Notes: generated by a model not told the origin, from the sequence alone. A DNA stretch of 64,000 nucleotides from Paenibacillus sp. AN1007 (GCF_040702995.1 NZ_CP159992.1:5157501-5221500); one strand, 5' to 3'. Positions 50,752 to 59,777 are shown, numbered from the stretch's first letter. Numbers and translations are program-made.

Positions 50752-51441
50752 TCAGACGCATGACGTGCCCTGTACACCAACAGCATGAATCACATCATTG
50801 GGATATATATGATTACCTGTGGTTTGGACCACGGCTATATTCCTCATCGCTTGAGCGATTGTTGAGGCATGCACAGCCCGGTATTTGGCTGCTCGCCCTT
50901 TCATCCAGCGGTCTAATACTTTCATCACTTTGGCAGCAAACTCCTCACCGAGACGTTTCTCGCCGCGATCCCCCAGGATGAGTGATGGACGAAAAATGTG
51001 CAGGGAACGAAAACCGATTTTCGAAAGGGCCTCCTCCATCTCACCCTTGGTGCGGCTGTAAAATACACGTGAAGCTGCATTTGCACCCATAGCGGAAATA
51101 ACCAGCATCTGTTTCACATCATACTGCTTCGCCAGTACCGCCGCACGAACCGGATAATGATAATCCACCTCGCGGAACTTCTCCTGACTGCCTGCTTTTT
51201 TAATGGTCGTGCCCATACAGCAGTAAAGATCATCGATATCTTCAAACAGATGCCCCTGACTCTCCAAGTGCGCCCAATCCACAACATGCTGCTTCAATGC
51301 GGGATGCTCCAGATCAAGCCTGCGTCTAATCAGGATGCGAACCTCGCTGTACAGCGGGTGTTCCAGCAGATTGCGAACCAGAAGTTCGCCTACCAGTCCC
51401 GTAGCCCCGATCACCATCGCTTTACGTTCAGGATGACTCAT
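50752..51441 (-). CDS. NAD(P)-binding SDR-like protein (HTATIP2/TIP30-like)
   Basis: About 229 aa. GATGLVGELLVRNLLEHPLYSEVRILIRR is an atypical SDR Rossmann start; CCMGTTIKKAGSQEKFREVDYHYPVRAAVLAKQ, MLVISAMGANAASRVFYSRTKGEMEEAL (S-Y-x-K region) and IFRPSLILGDRGEKRLGEE mark the HTATIP2-like group. The ATG at 51441 follows GGAGGG; the codon two earlier is closer to it. Lies 60 bp after the MFS gene, same strand. Substrate unknown. Confidence 0.82.
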   Translation of the reverse strand: MSHPERKAMVIGATGLVGELLVRNLLEHPLYSEVRILIRRRLDLEHPALKQHVVDWAHLESQGHLFEDIDDLYCCMGTTIKKAGSQEKFREVDYHYPVRAAVLAKQYDVKQMLVISAMGANAASRVFYSRTKGEMEEALSKIGFRSLHIFRPSLILGDRGEKRLGEEFAAKVMKVLDRWMKGRAAKYRAVHASTIAQAMRNIAVVQTTGNHIYPNDVIHAVGVQGTSCV

Positions 51442-51501
51442 GTGCATCCCTCCAATCTATTCAAAAATTGAGAGCGCAGTCGTAAATGGTTTAATCTGTT
51501 C

Positions 51502-52776
51502 CTATTTTAGAAGTACACGTCGCCCTAAGGTAAACGTAAGCAGCAGCATCACCGCACCAACGATGACTTGAAATCCGTAGGTGGACATCCAGATCGCTGC
51601 CTCTGAGAGTGTTTCCATTTTCTCGTACAACCAGCCTCCAATCAGCGGCCCGATAAACGAAGTTACACCAGTTAGTGCCGAATACACGGCCACAAACATG
51701 GGTCTTTCACTTTTTGGTGTATCACCTATCGTAAAATTGAACGCAAGCTGGTTGAAGCCGCCAACGCCAATCCCAAGGAAGATATGGGACAGAAATAACG
51801 CAACCAATACCGGAGCAAAGGACATTACTCCCCATGACAGACAGGACAGCGCAATCACCGGCAGCGTCCAGAACAGCAGCGTTTTGTTACTGTATCTCGC
51901 ATTCAGATTGCCCCAAATATAGAATCCACCCATCATCACCAGAGTCTGAACAACCGTAATCAGGGAAACCATCTGATAACTGACGTGCAGCAGATCGAGC
52001 ATGACGTAGGAATAGAGCGGTACAATCAAGGTTTGAATCAGCAGCCATACCGCCAGGAAAACGGTTGCCTTCAGGAAAACTTTATCTTGAAAAGGTTTGA
52101 TAAACATACGCGAAAACGCCTTCTCTGTCGAACGTTCAAAAGGCATATCCGGGTAAAAGAAATAGATGACGGTATTGGCAATGGCACAAATCCATACGGG
52201 GATGAACAGGATTAGAAAGCCGGTCTCTCCCGGATAACGGTCCAGTAGAATCCCACCACCAAACAAGCATACGCTTCCAAGTGCATTCAGAATCGTATTT
52301 CGTATCCCGAAATAGCGTCCCCTCACTTTGGCAGGTACGATGTCTCCAATCAGGGAGGTCCAGATCATCCCCCCGATGGTATTGCATATGAAAGCGATCG
52401 TATATAAGCCAATATAAACGCTGACCCACCACTCCTTGGGAAATATAAAGGGAATCAGTCCCGTTGCACTCCACAAGATGCGATGAGCCCCGACGAACAG
52501 CAAAAGCATACGCTTTCGGCTGCGAATGCGCTGCATCCAGTACGCTGCGCCAATCTGTGCAATGTTTACAAACGTAGTAATCGCGAGCACAAAGCCGATA
52601 TGTCTCGACCCGGCCCCGAGGTAAAGCAAAAACCCGGTGAGGAATGGACCGCCCAGCAGCGTCTGCAAAATAATCGCCGGCACGCCCTCCCATGTTGCAA
52701 TTGATAAATTCGTACGCTGTGTCGAACCCTTGCGCCGCGGCTTGCCTGTTAACGAAGAGGGGTTCATCTTGAACAT
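51502..52776 (-). CDS. MFS transporter
   Basis: 424 aa with 11-12 helices. MFS signs: GGMIWTSLIGDIVPAKVRGRYFGIRNTILNALGSV between helices 4 and 5, and RYSNKTLLFWTLPVIALSC between 8 and 9. Substrate not evident. The ATG at 52776 has a poor ribosome site: AAGGAG is 18 bases away. No closer in-frame ATG, GTG or TTG is well placed. A GC-rich hairpin GACCGG/CCGGTC (52802-52823) lies just ahead of that AAGGAG. Confidence 0.85.
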   Translation of the reverse strand: MFKMNPSSLTGKPRRKGSTQRTNLSIATWEGVPAIILQTLLGGPFLTGFLLYLGAGSRHIGFVLAITTFVNIAQIGAAYWMQRIRSRKRMLLLFVGAHRILWSATGLIPFIFPKEWWVSVYIGLYTIAFICNTIGGMIWTSLIGDIVPAKVRGRYFGIRNTILNALGSVCLFGGGILLDRYPGETGFLILFIPVWICAIANTVIYFFYPDMPFERSTEKAFSRMFIKPFQDKVFLKATVFLAVWLLIQTLIVPLYSYVMLDLLHVSYQMVSLITVVQTLVMMGGFYIWGNLNARYSNKTLLFWTLPVIALSCLSWGVMSFAPVLVALFLSHIFLGIGVGGFNQLAFNFTIGDTPKSERPMFVAVYSALTGVTSFIGPLIGGWLYEKMETLSEAAIWMSTYGFQVIVGAVMLLLTFTLGRRVLLK

Positions 52777-52801
52777 CTTCTGTATGGGGATACACTCCTT
52801 A

Positions 52802-52823
52802 GACCGGGTAATGCTTGCCGGTC
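52802..52823 (-). promoter_or_regulatory. Hairpin between the kinase and MFS genes
   Basis: GACCGG pairs with CCGGTC across a 10-base loop, placed just upstream of AAGGAG for the MFS gene. It could mask or expose that site or end kinase mRNA. Confidence 0.4.
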
Positions 52824-52872
52824 GATGCTAGTTGTCACCCCAAATTCTACTCACAGCACGAAGGTTGTCAAC

Positions 52873-54282
52873 TCATTTTTTCACGGTCAATGGCAGCCAC
52901 AGATGGAAGATGCTCCCCTTCCCGGGAACACTCTCGAGTTCGATCGATCCACCCAGCAATCTTGCCAGATCTCTACTGATAGAAAGACCGAGTCCAGTCC
53001 CTCCGAATTTCCGGCTGATGGAGCCATCCGCCTGTTGAAAGGCTTCGAATATGGCATGATGCTTGTCCTCCGGAATACCGATCCCTGTGTCCTGTACAGA
53101 AAAAACAAACCACTGTCTGTCACTACCCGCTTGTTGGGTCTGTTTGACGCTCACGCTAAGGGTAACCTTTCCCTTCGGGGTAAACTTGATCGCATTGGAC
53201 ATGAGATTTCGCAGAATCTGCTGCACACGCTGCGGATCAGACCAAAGTGTATCCGGGAGTCCGATTTGTTTCTCCAGAACCAGCTTAATCCCCTTCTTGT
53301 CTGCAGCGAGTTGGAAATGATTCATTGCATCTTCGATGAGCTGGTTTAGACTGATGTCTTCCAGTACAATGTCCAGTTGGCCGGCTTCTACTTTGGACAA
53401 ATCCAAAATATCGTTGATCAGTCTTAACAGCTCTTGTCCGGATTGATCAATCATGCCCGCAAAACGTACAATTTCTTCCTGATCCATCGTGTCGGCATTC
53501 TCGCTAATCATCTGAGCAAAATTAATTACACTATTCAGCGGTGTTCGCAGTTCATGAGACATATTGGCCAGGAACTCGGACTTGTACTGGGAAGCAATCA
53601 TCAATTGTTTGGCTCGTTCCTCCAGTACGATCTGTGCCTTCTGCAGCTCTTCCTTCTGCACGGATAAGAGACGATTCGTACTCTGAATCAGGAGAATCCG
53701 GTTTTGCTCATTCTGAAAGTCCCGTAAGATGAATGCAAAAATAAGACTAAGCACAATTCCGCTGGGAAGTGTATAAGGCATAATATGTGAGAAGAAATAT
53801 GCGGCGGGGATGACGCCCACGAAGGCAATATTCACACTATTTATAACGTTAACAATTACGGTAACAATGATACCTTTAACAATCAGTCGGTAGCTGCTGC
53901 GCCTCATCCAGATATTCAGACCTGCACACAGCAATCCCAGGATAGACATGTTAATAACGGCGGCGATTGTGGCGTCTGTAATGCCGAATGTCAGTCTGGA
54001 CAATCCAATCCCCACACCTATAATCACCGTACTATAAGGCTGTCTGTACGACAGGACAGCAACGATTAGAGGCACGTAGCGAAGGTCAAAAATGACTTCA
54101 TCATTAAGCTGGAATCCAAAGACAGTGCTGATCCAGCCTGCAAAAATCAGCACAAGCACGGAACAAATCTGTTTCACCTGGGAAGAAGCACGTATTACGA
54201 TATATTTATAGAACACACTCGCAAGATATGCGATCGTAATAAGCATGCCCATATTGAGTACGAACATTTTCGAAAACTGCAT
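52873..54282 (-). CDS. Sensor histidine kinase with 5TM-LYT-type sensor, orphan
   Basis: 469 aa. About six membrane helices (1-200), containing GFQLNDEVIFDLRYVPLIVAVLSYRQP and GIGIGLSRLTFG, as in 5TM receptors of the LytS type; then a coiled coil, dimerisation box FLANMSHELRTPLNSVINFAQ (phospho-His) and a HATPase_c domain with NLMSNAIKFTPKG (N), DTGIGIPEDKHHAIFEAFQQAD (G1), GGTGLGLSI (G2). ATG at 54282 has AGGAG seven bases upstream. No response regulator nearby; cognate partner unknown. Confidence 0.88.
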   Translation of the reverse strand: MQFSKMFVLNMGMLITIAYLASVFYKYIVIRASSQVKQICSVLVLIFAGWISTVFGFQLNDEVIFDLRYVPLIVAVLSYRQPYSTVIIGVGIGLSRLTFGITDATIAAVINMSILGLLCAGLNIWMRRSSYRLIVKGIIVTVIVNVINSVNIAFVGVIPAAYFFSHIMPYTLPSGIVLSLIFAFILRDFQNEQNRILLIQSTNRLLSVQKEELQKAQIVLEERAKQLMIASQYKSEFLANMSHELRTPLNSVINFAQMISENADTMDQEEIVRFAGMIDQSGQELLRLINDILDLSKVEAGQLDIVLEDISLNQLIEDAMNHFQLAADKKGIKLVLEKQIGLPDTLWSDPQRVQQILRNLMSNAIKFTPKGKVTLSVSVKQTQQAGSDRQWFVFSVQDTGIGIPEDKHHAIFEAFQQADGSISRKFGGTGLGLSISRDLARLLGGSIELESVPGKGSIFHLWLPLTVKK

Positions 54283-54518
54283 GAACTCACTCCTGTTGTT
54301 CGACATATAACCCAAGTGCTTATTTTATTCGTATGGTTACATCATATCATGCGCTTCCCGTCTCGGCATGGAAACCTCATCAAATGGCAGCAAAAAAATA
54401 CACAAAATCAGGATTCATTTTGTGCGCAGGAAGTAGTAAAATATATTGTTGTTTCGTTTTTAGCCTTTATTGCTATGGTCATGTTAGTTTACAACATGAT
54501 GAAAGGAGAAGTACTGCT

Positions 54519-55169
54519 GTGCACGTGTTAAAAAATAAATCCTACTGGCTGTCACTAAGTCTGATGTTATCCTTGGCTGTCATGGGGTTATTCTATGATA
54601 TTCTCAACAGTCCGGAGCGCGGATATGTGATCCTGAACTCTCCCATCGACCGGATGCTTCCTTTTATTCCTGCAATGTCGATCCCCTACTTGGGATGGTA
54701 CCCGTTTGTATTCGGTGTGCTGGCTTATCTGTGTGCCAAGGATCGGCTTGTCTATTATCGTGTCTTGTTATCCATGAACATCTGCGTCTGGATCTGTTAT
54801 CTGATCTATTTTAACTTCCAAACCATGGTTCCGCGTCCGGAATTATCAGGTTCCGGTCTGGGCTCTGCCGTCATTGGATGGCTTTACAGCCAGGATCGTC
54901 CATATAACTGTTTCCCGAGCATTCATGCCCTTCATTCTTATTTGGTTATGCGTGCTGCCTTGTCGGTTTCCAGCATTCGAAAATCCGTCAAAACACTTGT
55001 GGCTTCCGGCGCAGCCCTGATTATTGTCTCCACACTGCTTATCAAGCAGCATGTCATTTACGATGCACTCAGTGCCATCATTCTCGGTGAATGTATCTTC
55101 ACCATCGTGACTGGACTAGCGCTTTACCGGCGGCGCAGAAAATCCAAATGGACCGAGGGGATCAGCTGA
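54519..55169 (+). CDS. PAP2-superfamily membrane phosphatase
   Basis: About 216 aa. Six helices; catalytic pieces seen: MVPRPELSGSG, NCFPSIHALHSYL and LIKQHVIYDALSAIILGE, a PAP2_3-like pattern (the first Lys of the K-x6-RP motif is absent). Acts on lipid phosphates or phosphoinositol in the envelope. The start is GTG at 54519 or 54525; AAAGGAG is ten bases from the first. Its 3' end overlaps the HD-GYP gene's 3' end by 8 bases (palindrome TCAGCTGA). Confidence 0.78.
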   Translation: MHVLKNKSYWLSLSLMLSLAVMGLFYDILNSPERGYVILNSPIDRMLPFIPAMSIPYLGWYPFVFGVLAYLCAKDRLVYYRVLLSMNICVWICYLIYFNFQTMVPRPELSGSGLGSAVIGWLYSQDRPYNCFPSIHALHSYLVMRAALSVSSIRKSVKTLVASGAALIIVSTLLIKQHVIYDALSAIILGECIFTIVTGLALYRRRRKSKWTEGIS

Positions 55170-56685
55170 CCCCCTCTTCCTTCTTTTTCTCCGGCTGTTT
55201 TTGCCGTCTCCATTCATCAATAAACAATCCTGCATAATAGGGGTCCCACTGGGTCCCCTTCCCTTCTTCCAGAATCATCAGTGCTTTCTCATCGCTCATT
55301 CCATTCCGGTACGGCCGGTCTGACGTCATGGCATCAAAGGCATCTGCCACCGCAATGATGCGGCCAAACAGTGGAATCTCCTCGCCTGCCATACCATCAG
55401 GATATCCTTTGCCATCGTATCTCTCATGATGGGACCGCACCCCCGGCAGAAAGTCTGCCATGGCATCCACAGGTTCAATCTGAAGCAAAATACTCTCCCC
55501 TAATACTGGATGTGTGCGAATGACTGCAAACTCCTCATCACTGAGCTTACCGTCTTTCAAAAGCACTTCGTCAGGTATGCCGATTTTCCCGATATCATGG
55601 AGCAGTGCAGATTTGTACAGCAAATCGGCTTGTTCGTCATTCATACCGCTAAGCCTGCCAATGAGAATGGAATACTCCGCTACACGCATGGAGTGTCCCG
55701 CTGTATATTTATCCCGGGCATCCAGTGCAGCCGCCAGCAGCGAAAAGTAACTCTGCAGCAGCTGCCGATTGCGTTCCTGCCTCATTTCCAACCGATTGAT
55801 CATCATGTTAAATCCGGAAATCAGCTGCGAAAACTCATCTGCATATAAATCCGGGGTCCTTCTGCCGAACTCGCCTCCCTGAATCCGGTTCATCTCCTGC
55901 GTTAGTTCTGCCACCGGATCACGGACATCCCGGATCAACAGCCAGCTGCCAATCATGGAGAATCCTCCACCCAAAATGACGATAAGTACACCCCAAAGCG
56001 TATATTCCTTCGCAAACTGCGGATCTATGTACTGGAGCCTAATATAAGTAGCCAGAAAAAACAAACACAAGGGAAATAAACCGATGAGGGCAGTACTGGT
56101 CTGAAACTTCCGCTGTATAGATACCAGGATTCTTCCGCCCAGTGAAGGTTCCATGCCGTACAGTACCTTGCCTCTGCGGCGAACTTCAAGCAGCAGCGGT
56201 CTCACTGCCCGCACCGTAAGATAATATTCAATCAGGGCATGCATGATTGCAATCAAGAACGCACAGACAGCCGCAATAACGACATATCCATAGGGAATCT
56301 CCAACCAGCCTGTGGAGATCATCCACAGGGTTAAACCAGCTGCTGGCAGCGAGAAACCCAGCATATGCGGACCGATAATGCGATATATCGTTTGTCCTGG
56401 AAAGCGGTGAATCCTCTCATACAGCCGATTCAATTCTGCCTTTTCATGATGCTCTGCAGCAAAAAATTGCCTTATCGGACCCAGCTGAGCCCACAGTGTA
56501 ATTAACTCGGCAACCAGCATAAACAAAGTTGAAATGACTACAATAACAATTAATCGAATATATTGAATATTGGGTATCTGCAAGGTTGAAACCATCACCA
56601 CTGTGCCCACTACAAGGATCGCTGTTAATGAACCAATCAGATAATTGCGCAGCAGACGGAAGATAAATGCACGATATACTTCCAA
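55162..56685 (-). CDS. Membrane HD-GYP domain protein, putative c-di-GMP phosphodiesterase
   Basis: About 507 aa. Six membrane helices (~15-310), HAMP domain (DVRDPVAELTQEMNRIQGGEFGRR), helical linker, then the HD-GYP domain: DKYTAGHSMRVAEYS, ALLHDIGKIGIPDEVLLK (HD), HPVLGESIL, VRSHHERYDGKGYPDGMAGEEIPLFGRIIAVADAFDAMTSDRPYR (GYP-type motif). It likely hydrolyses c-di-GMP in response to a membrane signal. I chose TTG at 56685 because GAGGG lies six bases upstream; an ATG at 56781 has no ribosome site, and longer reading runs into the tandem repeat. Confidence 0.82.
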   Translation of the reverse strand: MEVYRAFIFRLLRNYLIGSLTAILVVGTVVMVSTLQIPNIQYIRLIVIVVISTLFMLVAELITLWAQLGPIRQFFAAEHHEKAELNRLYERIHRFPGQTIYRIIGPHMLGFSLPAAGLTLWMISTGWLEIPYGYVVIAAVCAFLIAIMHALIEYYLTVRAVRPLLLEVRRRGKVLYGMEPSLGGRILVSIQRKFQTSTALIGLFPLCLFFLATYIRLQYIDPQFAKEYTLWGVLIVILGGGFSMIGSWLLIRDVRDPVAELTQEMNRIQGGEFGRRTPDLYADEFSQLISGFNMMINRLEMRQERNRQLLQSYFSLLAAALDARDKYTAGHSMRVAEYSILIGRLSGMNDEQADLLYKSALLHDIGKIGIPDEVLLKDGKLSDEEFAVIRTHPVLGESILLQIEPVDAMADFLPGVRSHHERYDGKGYPDGMAGEEIPLFGRIIAVADAFDAMTSDRPYRNGMSDEKALMILEEGKGTQWDPYYAGLFIDEWRRQKQPEKKKEEGVS

Positions 56686-56819
56686 TCCAATCCCTCGCTC
56701 TCTATGTCTAACCAGTTCTGCCCTGATAAAAAAGGGAGAATATAGGATGTTAACGCCTATATATTTATCGGCTGTTCTCATTAAAAAAATTAATAAAGTC
56801 CTGCAAATATTGCTTTTTC

Positions 56820-56896
56820 TCGCGGATGGCTCGCGGATGGCTCGCGGATGGCTCGCGGATGGCTCGCGGATGGCTCGCGGATGGCTCGCGGATGGC
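56820..56896. repeat. Tandem repeat, seven perfect 11-bp units
   Basis: The unit TCGCGGATGGC occurs seven times without error or interruption. It lies upstream of the HD-GYP start at 56685 and next to the sigma-operon terminator. In the minus-strand frame it would encode a repeated 11-residue pattern, but no start or ribosome site supports translation. Confidence 0.95.
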
Positions 56897-56936
56897 ATAA
56901 AAAAGGCTGCTCCCTTGAGGGAACAGCCTTTTTTAT
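56897..56936 (-). terminator. Terminator of the ECF sigma / anti-sigma operon
   Basis: GGCTGCTCCC pairs with GGGAACAGCC, flanked by six A and six T; usable in both directions. Confidence 0.9.
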
Positions 56937-56996
56937 GTTTTCAGGTCTAACTTTGGTTTCGGTTATTGTAACGTATCTTTTAAGGCAGCTTACCTT

Positions 56997-57989
56997 CTAG
57001 CTTGTTTTGATTTTCGCTGCCAGAATCATCGTACCGCGCGGCTGGTCTCCCATGGCATCCGGTTCAAGCGTGATTGCCACTGTATCGTAATCATTCGCGG
57101 TATCCAATGTATAATAGACTGCCCCCGCGCCATCCCGGCTTAGGAATGTACCTGCATTCTTAGGGGTATCCCCCTTGATCAGCCATACTTGGAATGCTTG
57201 ATTACCTTCCAGTGCAGGCAGCTTCTCCGCCTGTACAACGAGGTGTGTTCCCTTGCTGTCAATCACGATGGTTGCAAGACCCTGTGCGACAATATCCTGC
57301 GTGGCCGGGCTCAGTTTCACAGCCTCACCCGTTTTCATCCCCTGCGCCGGGGCCAGAGCGGAAGCAAGCTGCTCCTGCAGCTGTGCGTTCTGCGCCTGCG
57401 CCTCGGCAAGCTGCTCCTGCGCGGCCGACGAGCCTGCGGCTTGCTGCGTCAGCGAGTCGATCCGGCTCTGCAGCTGCGCCGCATACACGCCGAGCACCAG
57501 CGCCGCTGCCGCGAGGCCCGCACTGGCTGCGCGCCAAGCGCGGCCACCGCGCGCACGCGCACGCTCTTGCGGCTGCCCAGGCGCAGCTGGGGCAGCCTTC
57601 TCGGCCCGGGCTGCAGGCACCGCCGCTGGCGGCAGGCCAGGCCCGGGCTGCGCCGAGCGCGCTTGCTGCGGCGCAGCGTCTTCCTGAAGCACCGCAGATG
57701 CGGGTGCTTCAGCCTGCTGCGCAGGAGCGGCCGCCGGCGCTTCGCCGGTGCTCTCCTGCGCCTGGCCAAGCACGCTGCCCAGCACGCGTGCTCGCATGCC
57801 CGTCGGCGGCGCCACAGGGTTCGCCGCAAGCGGCAGGAAGCTGGTCACTTCCTGCAATTCCTTAACCTCCTGACGGCATGCTTCACAATTAGACATATGT
57901 GCTTCGAATGCCGCCACTTCCTCTGCTTCCAGTCCGCCCAGCACATACATCGGTGCCAGATCAGACCACTCCTCATGTCGTTCTATCAT
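56997..57989 (-). CDS. Anti-sigma factor (RskA/zf-HC2 type)
   Basis: 330 aa. N-terminal zinc anti-sigma domain with HMSNCEACRQEVKELQE (H-x3-C-x2-C), a ~70-residue Ala/Pro/Gln-rich stretch, a membrane helix (~155-175, AASAGLAAAALVLGVYAA), coiled coil, then an extracytoplasmic RskA domain (GNQAFQVWLIKGDTPKNAGTFLSRDG...VAITLEPDAMGDQPRGTMILAAK). It should hold the co-encoded sigma factor inactive until an envelope signal. Overlaps the sigma gene by 4 bases. The Ala/Pro-rich part is much more GC-rich than the rest. Confidence 0.88.
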   Translation of the reverse strand: MIERHEEWSDLAPMYVLGGLEAEEVAAFEAHMSNCEACRQEVKELQEVTSFLPLAANPVAPPTGMRARVLGSVLGQAQESTGEAPAAAPAQQAEAPASAVLQEDAAPQQARSAQPGPGLPPAAVPAARAEKAAPAAPGQPQERARARGGRAWRAASAGLAAAALVLGVYAAQLQSRIDSLTQQAAGSSAAQEQLAEAQAQNAQLQEQLASALAPAQGMKTGEAVKLSPATQDIVAQGLATIVIDSKGTHLVVQAEKLPALEGNQAFQVWLIKGDTPKNAGTFLSRDGAGAVYYTLDTANDYDTVAITLEPDAMGDQPRGTMILAAKIKTS

Positions 57990-58582
57990 GGATGTATGCC
58001 CTCCCTTCCCGCGTCCGGATGCAATTCAGCATCAGCCAGCAGCTTTTGGAGCTGCCGCATAGCAAGCCTGACACGGCTCTTCACCGTACCCAGCGGAATC
58101 CCGAATCGGCTGGATACTTCCTGCTGCGTTAAACCTGCATAATATATCGATTCAATCACTTGTTTCTGGTCCTCATTCAATTGGGTCAATGCCTCTTTGA
58201 TGCGAGTGCCCTCCCATTTGCGCTGGACTTCTTCTTCTGTATTTGTATATTCGTCAGCATATGCCGCCAGTGTCTCTTGCTCAACTGAAGTGGCCGCTGC
58301 TCCTTTCGATCTCCGCCTCAGCATGTCCACCGCGATGTTGCGCGTAATCGCGAACATCCATGTGGTCAGCTTCCCCTGTGAGGCATCAAACCGTTCTGCA
58401 TTATTCCAGATGCGCAGGAAAAGTTCCTGAACAGTCTCTTCTGCCGTCATTGGATCACCAACAATCCGGTAGGCAAAAGAATAGACGGCCCGTTCATACC
58501 GGTCATATAACAGCTCCAGCGCCGAGGCGTCACGTTCTGCTATTCGCTGCATTAACCTGCTGTCCTCTATCGATTCAGTCAT
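57986..58582 (-). CDS. ECF sigma factor (SigK-like)
   Basis: About 198 aa. Sigma region 2 (LELLYDRYERAVYSFAYRIVGDPMTAEETVQELFLRIWNNAERFDASQGKLTTWMFAITRNIAVDMLRRR) and region 4 (LTQLNEDQKQVIESIYYAGLTQQEVSSRFGIPLGTVKSRVRLAMRQLQKLL) are complete. The ATG at 58582 follows GGAAAGGGG; in-frame upstream residues are non-coding. Cotranscribed with the anti-sigma gene. The regulon cannot be read from this window. Confidence 0.92.
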   Translation of the reverse strand: MTESIEDSRLMQRIAERDASALELLYDRYERAVYSFAYRIVGDPMTAEETVQELFLRIWNNAERFDASQGKLTTWMFAITRNIAVDMLRRRSKGAAATSVEQETLAAYADEYTNTEEEVQRKWEGTRIKEALTQLNEDQKQVIESIYYAGLTQQEVSSRFGIPLGTVKSRVRLAMRQLQKLLADAELHPDAGREGIHP

Positions 58583-58986
58583 CCGAGGGCCCCTTTCCGT
58601 ATCTTCCCTCATATTATAACCTACGCAGAAACGTTTGAAGAGGATTACCCCAAACAACATTTTATGAGAATTATTTTACCCAACCATCTTTTGGGAATAT
58701 TTATTCTGGCAGTTTTTAGGGTGTTTCTAAAAACGATGAAGGAAGCCAATTTTGCCGAATTTTCGTTCCCATCCAAGAAGTTTACCGCAGGCGTGCCGGG
58801 GCACGTCAAGGGAAACTGACGCCGCAGAGGGCAAAAAGGGGGTAAATGATGAACTTCAGCGTGTTTCAAAACACGCCCTAGATTGTTCCCGGAGATTTTT
58901 TTTCAAAAGTTTCACTTCGTTCTTTTACACTTCTTTCTTAAAAATGCAATGAAATGGCGTGTGTCCGGGGCTTCTCTTCCTTATTA

Positions 58987-59015
58987 TTGCAATAAATTAC
59001 AGACTGTGGTATGAT
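58987..59015 (+). promoter_or_regulatory. Sigma-A promoter for the candidate RNA
   Basis: TTGCAA, 17 bases, TATGAT on the plus strand. Confidence 0.65.
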
Positions 59016-59021
59016 ATAAAA

Positions 59022-59313
59022 GTTGTATTAACAACCTCATATGATTTTCCGTCTTCTATATTAACCCCGGAATATTTTCTTCATGCTGCGACCGCAGCGA
59101 ATAAGCTCAACTAACCTATGGAGATTGACGAACCTGAATCACAATAACCCGGTAGACAAAGGGTTTACAAGATGTTCCCATTCACACTGGCGCGGTCATC
59201 GGAGCCGCAAGGACAAAAGAGAGGTAGGGCTTTTGTTGTTTTGGATATCACTTATTCTTGAGAAGATTGAAAACATACATCAAGCACCCGGAATTGGGTT
59301 CCGGGTGCTTTTC
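59022..59313 (+). ncRNA. Candidate non-coding RNA, possibly 6S-like
   Basis: Starts just after a sigma-A promoter and ends at a strong terminator. Inside are GCTGCG-AC-CGCAGC, GACCGC/GCGGTC, AACCC/GGGTT and CAAAAG/CTTTTG stems; no ORF with a ribosome site is convincing. CCGGAATATTTTCTTCAT recalls the 6S central bubble but is not proof. About 290 nt if it reaches the second terminator, about 215 if it ends at the CAAAAG hairpin. Confidence 0.4.
59282..59312 (+). terminator. Strong plus-strand terminator
   Basis: AAGCACCCGGAA pairs perfectly with TTCCGGGTGCTT followed by TT. Confidence 0.88.
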
Positions 59314-59471
59314 CATGTCTCATTTATTTTCTGATTTGTTTTTGTGGTTTAATCACCTTTTTATCCCAGATGAAAATCACATCTACCATTTACGATTCGT
59401 TGATCGCTTCAGGCTTGCCGGTCAGCCTGAACGTGCAGTCCACGTTTGGACTGCGGCCTCTCAACAGAGGC

Positions 59472-59777
59472 TTAGATAAACATCGTTTTGGAGATGATCA
59501 CGAGCAGGATAAACAGAACGAGAATGGTTCCCATGGAGCTCCAGGCTCCTCCACCATAACCATAGGCAGGTGCGCATCCGTGCTGGTATCCTTGCATCAT
59601 CGGGGCCTGATTAGGCTGATAGCCGTACCCATATCCATACCCCATCGGCATTGTTCCGCAGCCGTAACTGTACATCTCATGACCTGTGTACTGATATCCA
59701 TACATCTGCTCATGTCCTCCTTTATGTCCGTAAACATGCCCCTGTCCGTTCGGTGAGTTAGGTTTAACTTCGCTCAT
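59472..59777 (-). CDS. Tyr/Gly-rich YjcZ-like small membrane protein
   Basis: 101 aa. Low-complexity N-terminus (GHKGGHEQMYGYQYTGHEMYSYGCG..., GYGYGYGY) and one C-terminal membrane helix, YGGGAWSSMGTILVLFILLVIISKTMFI, the hallmark of YjcZ sporulation-related proteins. Two 34-aa genes with nearly the same tail lie upstream (60045-60149, 60192-60296). Two hairpins (GCAGTCCA/TGGACTGC at 59435-59454; GCCTCT/AGAGGC at 59455-59470) follow the stop. Confidence 0.75.
   Translation of the reverse strand: MSEVKPNSPNGQGHVYGHKGGHEQMYGYQYTGHEMYSYGCGTMPMGYGYGYGYQPNQAPMMQGYQHGCAPAYGYGGGAWSSMGTILVLFILLVIISKTMFI

Noticed and set aside
56820..56896. CRISPR array
   Set aside because: The units are contiguous 11-mers with no spacers and no cas genes nearby.
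57189..58142. Plus-strand 317-codon frame across the anti-sigma and sigma genes
   Set aside because: Shadow of GC-rich coding on the other strand; product is Arg/Cys/Leu-rich with no domain.
59083..59334. 83-codon frame in the candidate RNA
   Set aside because: No ribosome site before the ATG, mixed composition, and it runs through the terminator at 59282-59312.
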